In this document: positions 16,326-16,953 of the stretch, in pieces | Layout: the number at the start of each line of letters is the position of its first letter | Numbering within the stretch: the first letter of the stretch is position 1 | From: Pavlovales sp. CCMP2436 | Taxonomy: Eukaryota > Haptophyta > Pavlovophyceae > Pavlovales | Assembly: GCA_026770615.1 (NCBI GenBank) | Contig: MU631490.1 | Location: forward strand, 218,339-235,291 | Length of the DNA: 16,953 bases | Direction: 5' to 3' | Program-made: the position numbers and the translations under genes | The notes under the pieces: generated by a model | Seen by the model: only the letters and a program-made list of their open reading frames with translations | What the model was told of the DNA's origin: nothing | The model's database searches: none

Positions 16326-16393
16326 GGCTGGCTGGCTGCCAGGCTGGCTGCCAGGCTTGCTAGCTGGCTGGCTGGCTGGATGGTTGGCTGGTT
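16326..16393. repeat. (GGCT)n-type simple repeat
   Basis: Repeated GGCTGGCT with CCA and TTG interruptions. A second, similar array lies at 16568-16613 inside the Ser/Pro-rich frame, where it codes the PASQPASKPAGQPA-like stretch on the - strand. Confidence 0.8.
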
Positions 16394-16420
16394 GAGACGG
16401 CAGCTGGCTCGGCAGCAGGC

Positions 16421-16953
16421 TCAGCGGCGGGCTCGGCGGTGGGCTCGGTGGTGGCGTGCTAGGCGGCGGTTGCGGCGGAGGTTTTGCGGAGGTGACGGTG
16501 GTGGGCTCGGCGGCAGTGGATTTGGCGGTGGTGGACTTGGCGTAAGCGATGGCGGTGGTGGTGGGCGGGTGGCTGGCTGGCCGGCTGGCTTGCTGGCTGG
16601 CTGGCTGGCTGGATGTACACCTTTAATCGTGGTGCTGCGCTGCGCTGCGCCGCGCTGTGCGCTGCGCTCTGTTGCGTTGCGCCGAGCTGCGTTGCGCTGT
16701 CGCTGCCGAGGCGGTCTCGGCAGCGGGCTTGGCAGCGGGCTCGGCGGAGAGCTTGACGGCAGGCTCGGCGGCGGCGGGCTCGGCGGTGGGCTCGGTGGTG
16801 TGCTTGGCGAGGAAGGGCTGAGCGGCGGGCTCAGTGGGGGTGGCGAAGGCGGTGGGCTGGGCGGCGGCGGGGAATGCGGTGGGCGCGACGGCGAAGGCGA
16901 AGGCGGCGGGCGTGGCGGCAACGGGCTTGGTGGCGGGCTCGGCGGCGGCGGGC
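16421..16953 (-). CDS. Ser/Pro-rich (PPSPP) protein, partial at the window edge
   Basis: The - strand frame is open from the right edge to a TGA at 16421-16423. It reads SPx repeats (PPSPPPSPLPPRPPPSPSPS), a basic Arg/Ala/Gln-rich patch from GCGCT-type simple repeats (about 16635-16705), a Pro-Ala-Ser/Gln stretch from the GGCT array, and more PPPSP. The first start-like codon inside the window is a TTG at 16921 and is not credible; the true start lies beyond the edge. PPSPP tracts are typical of hydroxyproline-rich wall or pherophorin-like proteins in algae. No folded domain is visible, and the frame may simply follow from the simple repeats, so coding is uncertain. Confidence 0.35.
   Translation of the reverse strand, partial: PPPPSPPPSPLPPRPPPSPSPSRPPHSPPPPSPPPSPPPLSPPLSPSSPSTPPSPPPSPPPPSLPSSSPPSPLPSPLPRPPRQRQRNAARRNATERSAQRGAAQRSTTIKGVHPASQPASKPAGQPATRPPPPPSLTPSPPPPNPLPPSPPPSPPQNLRRNRRLARHHRAHRRARR

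Overview
The window looks like nuclear DNA from a eukaryotic microalga. The evidence is GC-rich coding sequence full of Ala/Gly/Pro-rich low complexity, a ubiquitin-fold domain, ankyrin-type repeats, Ser/Pro-rich (PPSPP) tracts of the kind seen in algal extracellular glycoproteins, a full Ty1/copia retrotransposon with LTRs, and a second retroelement-type reverse transcriptase. I see no bacterial operon structure, ribosome-binding sites, tRNA, rRNA or CRISPR. A haptophyte or similar chromist alga is my guess, but the sequence alone does not settle it.

Layout from left to right. (1) Bases 1-1921, + strand: a broken gene open at the window edge. It has a degenerate 30-base tandem repeat (Ala/Glu/Asp-rich), a clear ubiquitin-like domain, ankyrin-like repeats interrupted by a frameshift near 1110, and a Ser/Pro-rich tail. 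(2) Bases 1922-2180 stay open in the tail's frame. (3) Bases 2181-3104: a 924-base segment bounded by paired inverted copies of ACCCAAGTATT, a candidate small TIR element or introner-like insert. (4) Bases 3146-6827, + strand: a large reverse transcriptase with intact-looking catalytic Asp residues and a C-terminal PD-(D/E)XK-like endonuclease motif, interrupted by one TAG and several apparent frameshifts. (5) Bases 6828-8202: no convincing gene. (6) Bases 8203-15644, - strand: a 7.4-kb Ty1/copia element with 427/429-base LTRs and an ATATA target duplication. Its order is gag (CCHC knuckle), protease (DSGA), integrase, reverse transcriptase, RNase H. It is decayed by about six stops and six frameshifts. 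(7) Bases 15645-16400: short tandem repeats and simple sequence. (8) Bases 16421-16953, - strand: a Ser/Pro-rich coding frame that runs off the right edge.

Most of the window is therefore transposable-element sequence in a repeat-rich locus. Two points stand out. The ubiquitin/ankyrin/Pro-rich frame, the open stretch after it and the second reverse transcriptase all lie in one reading register, and removing the 924-base insert exactly would join them. Also, almost every apparent frameshift, in three unrelated genes, has the sign of a one-base loss. That calls for checking consensus accuracy before calling these genes dead.
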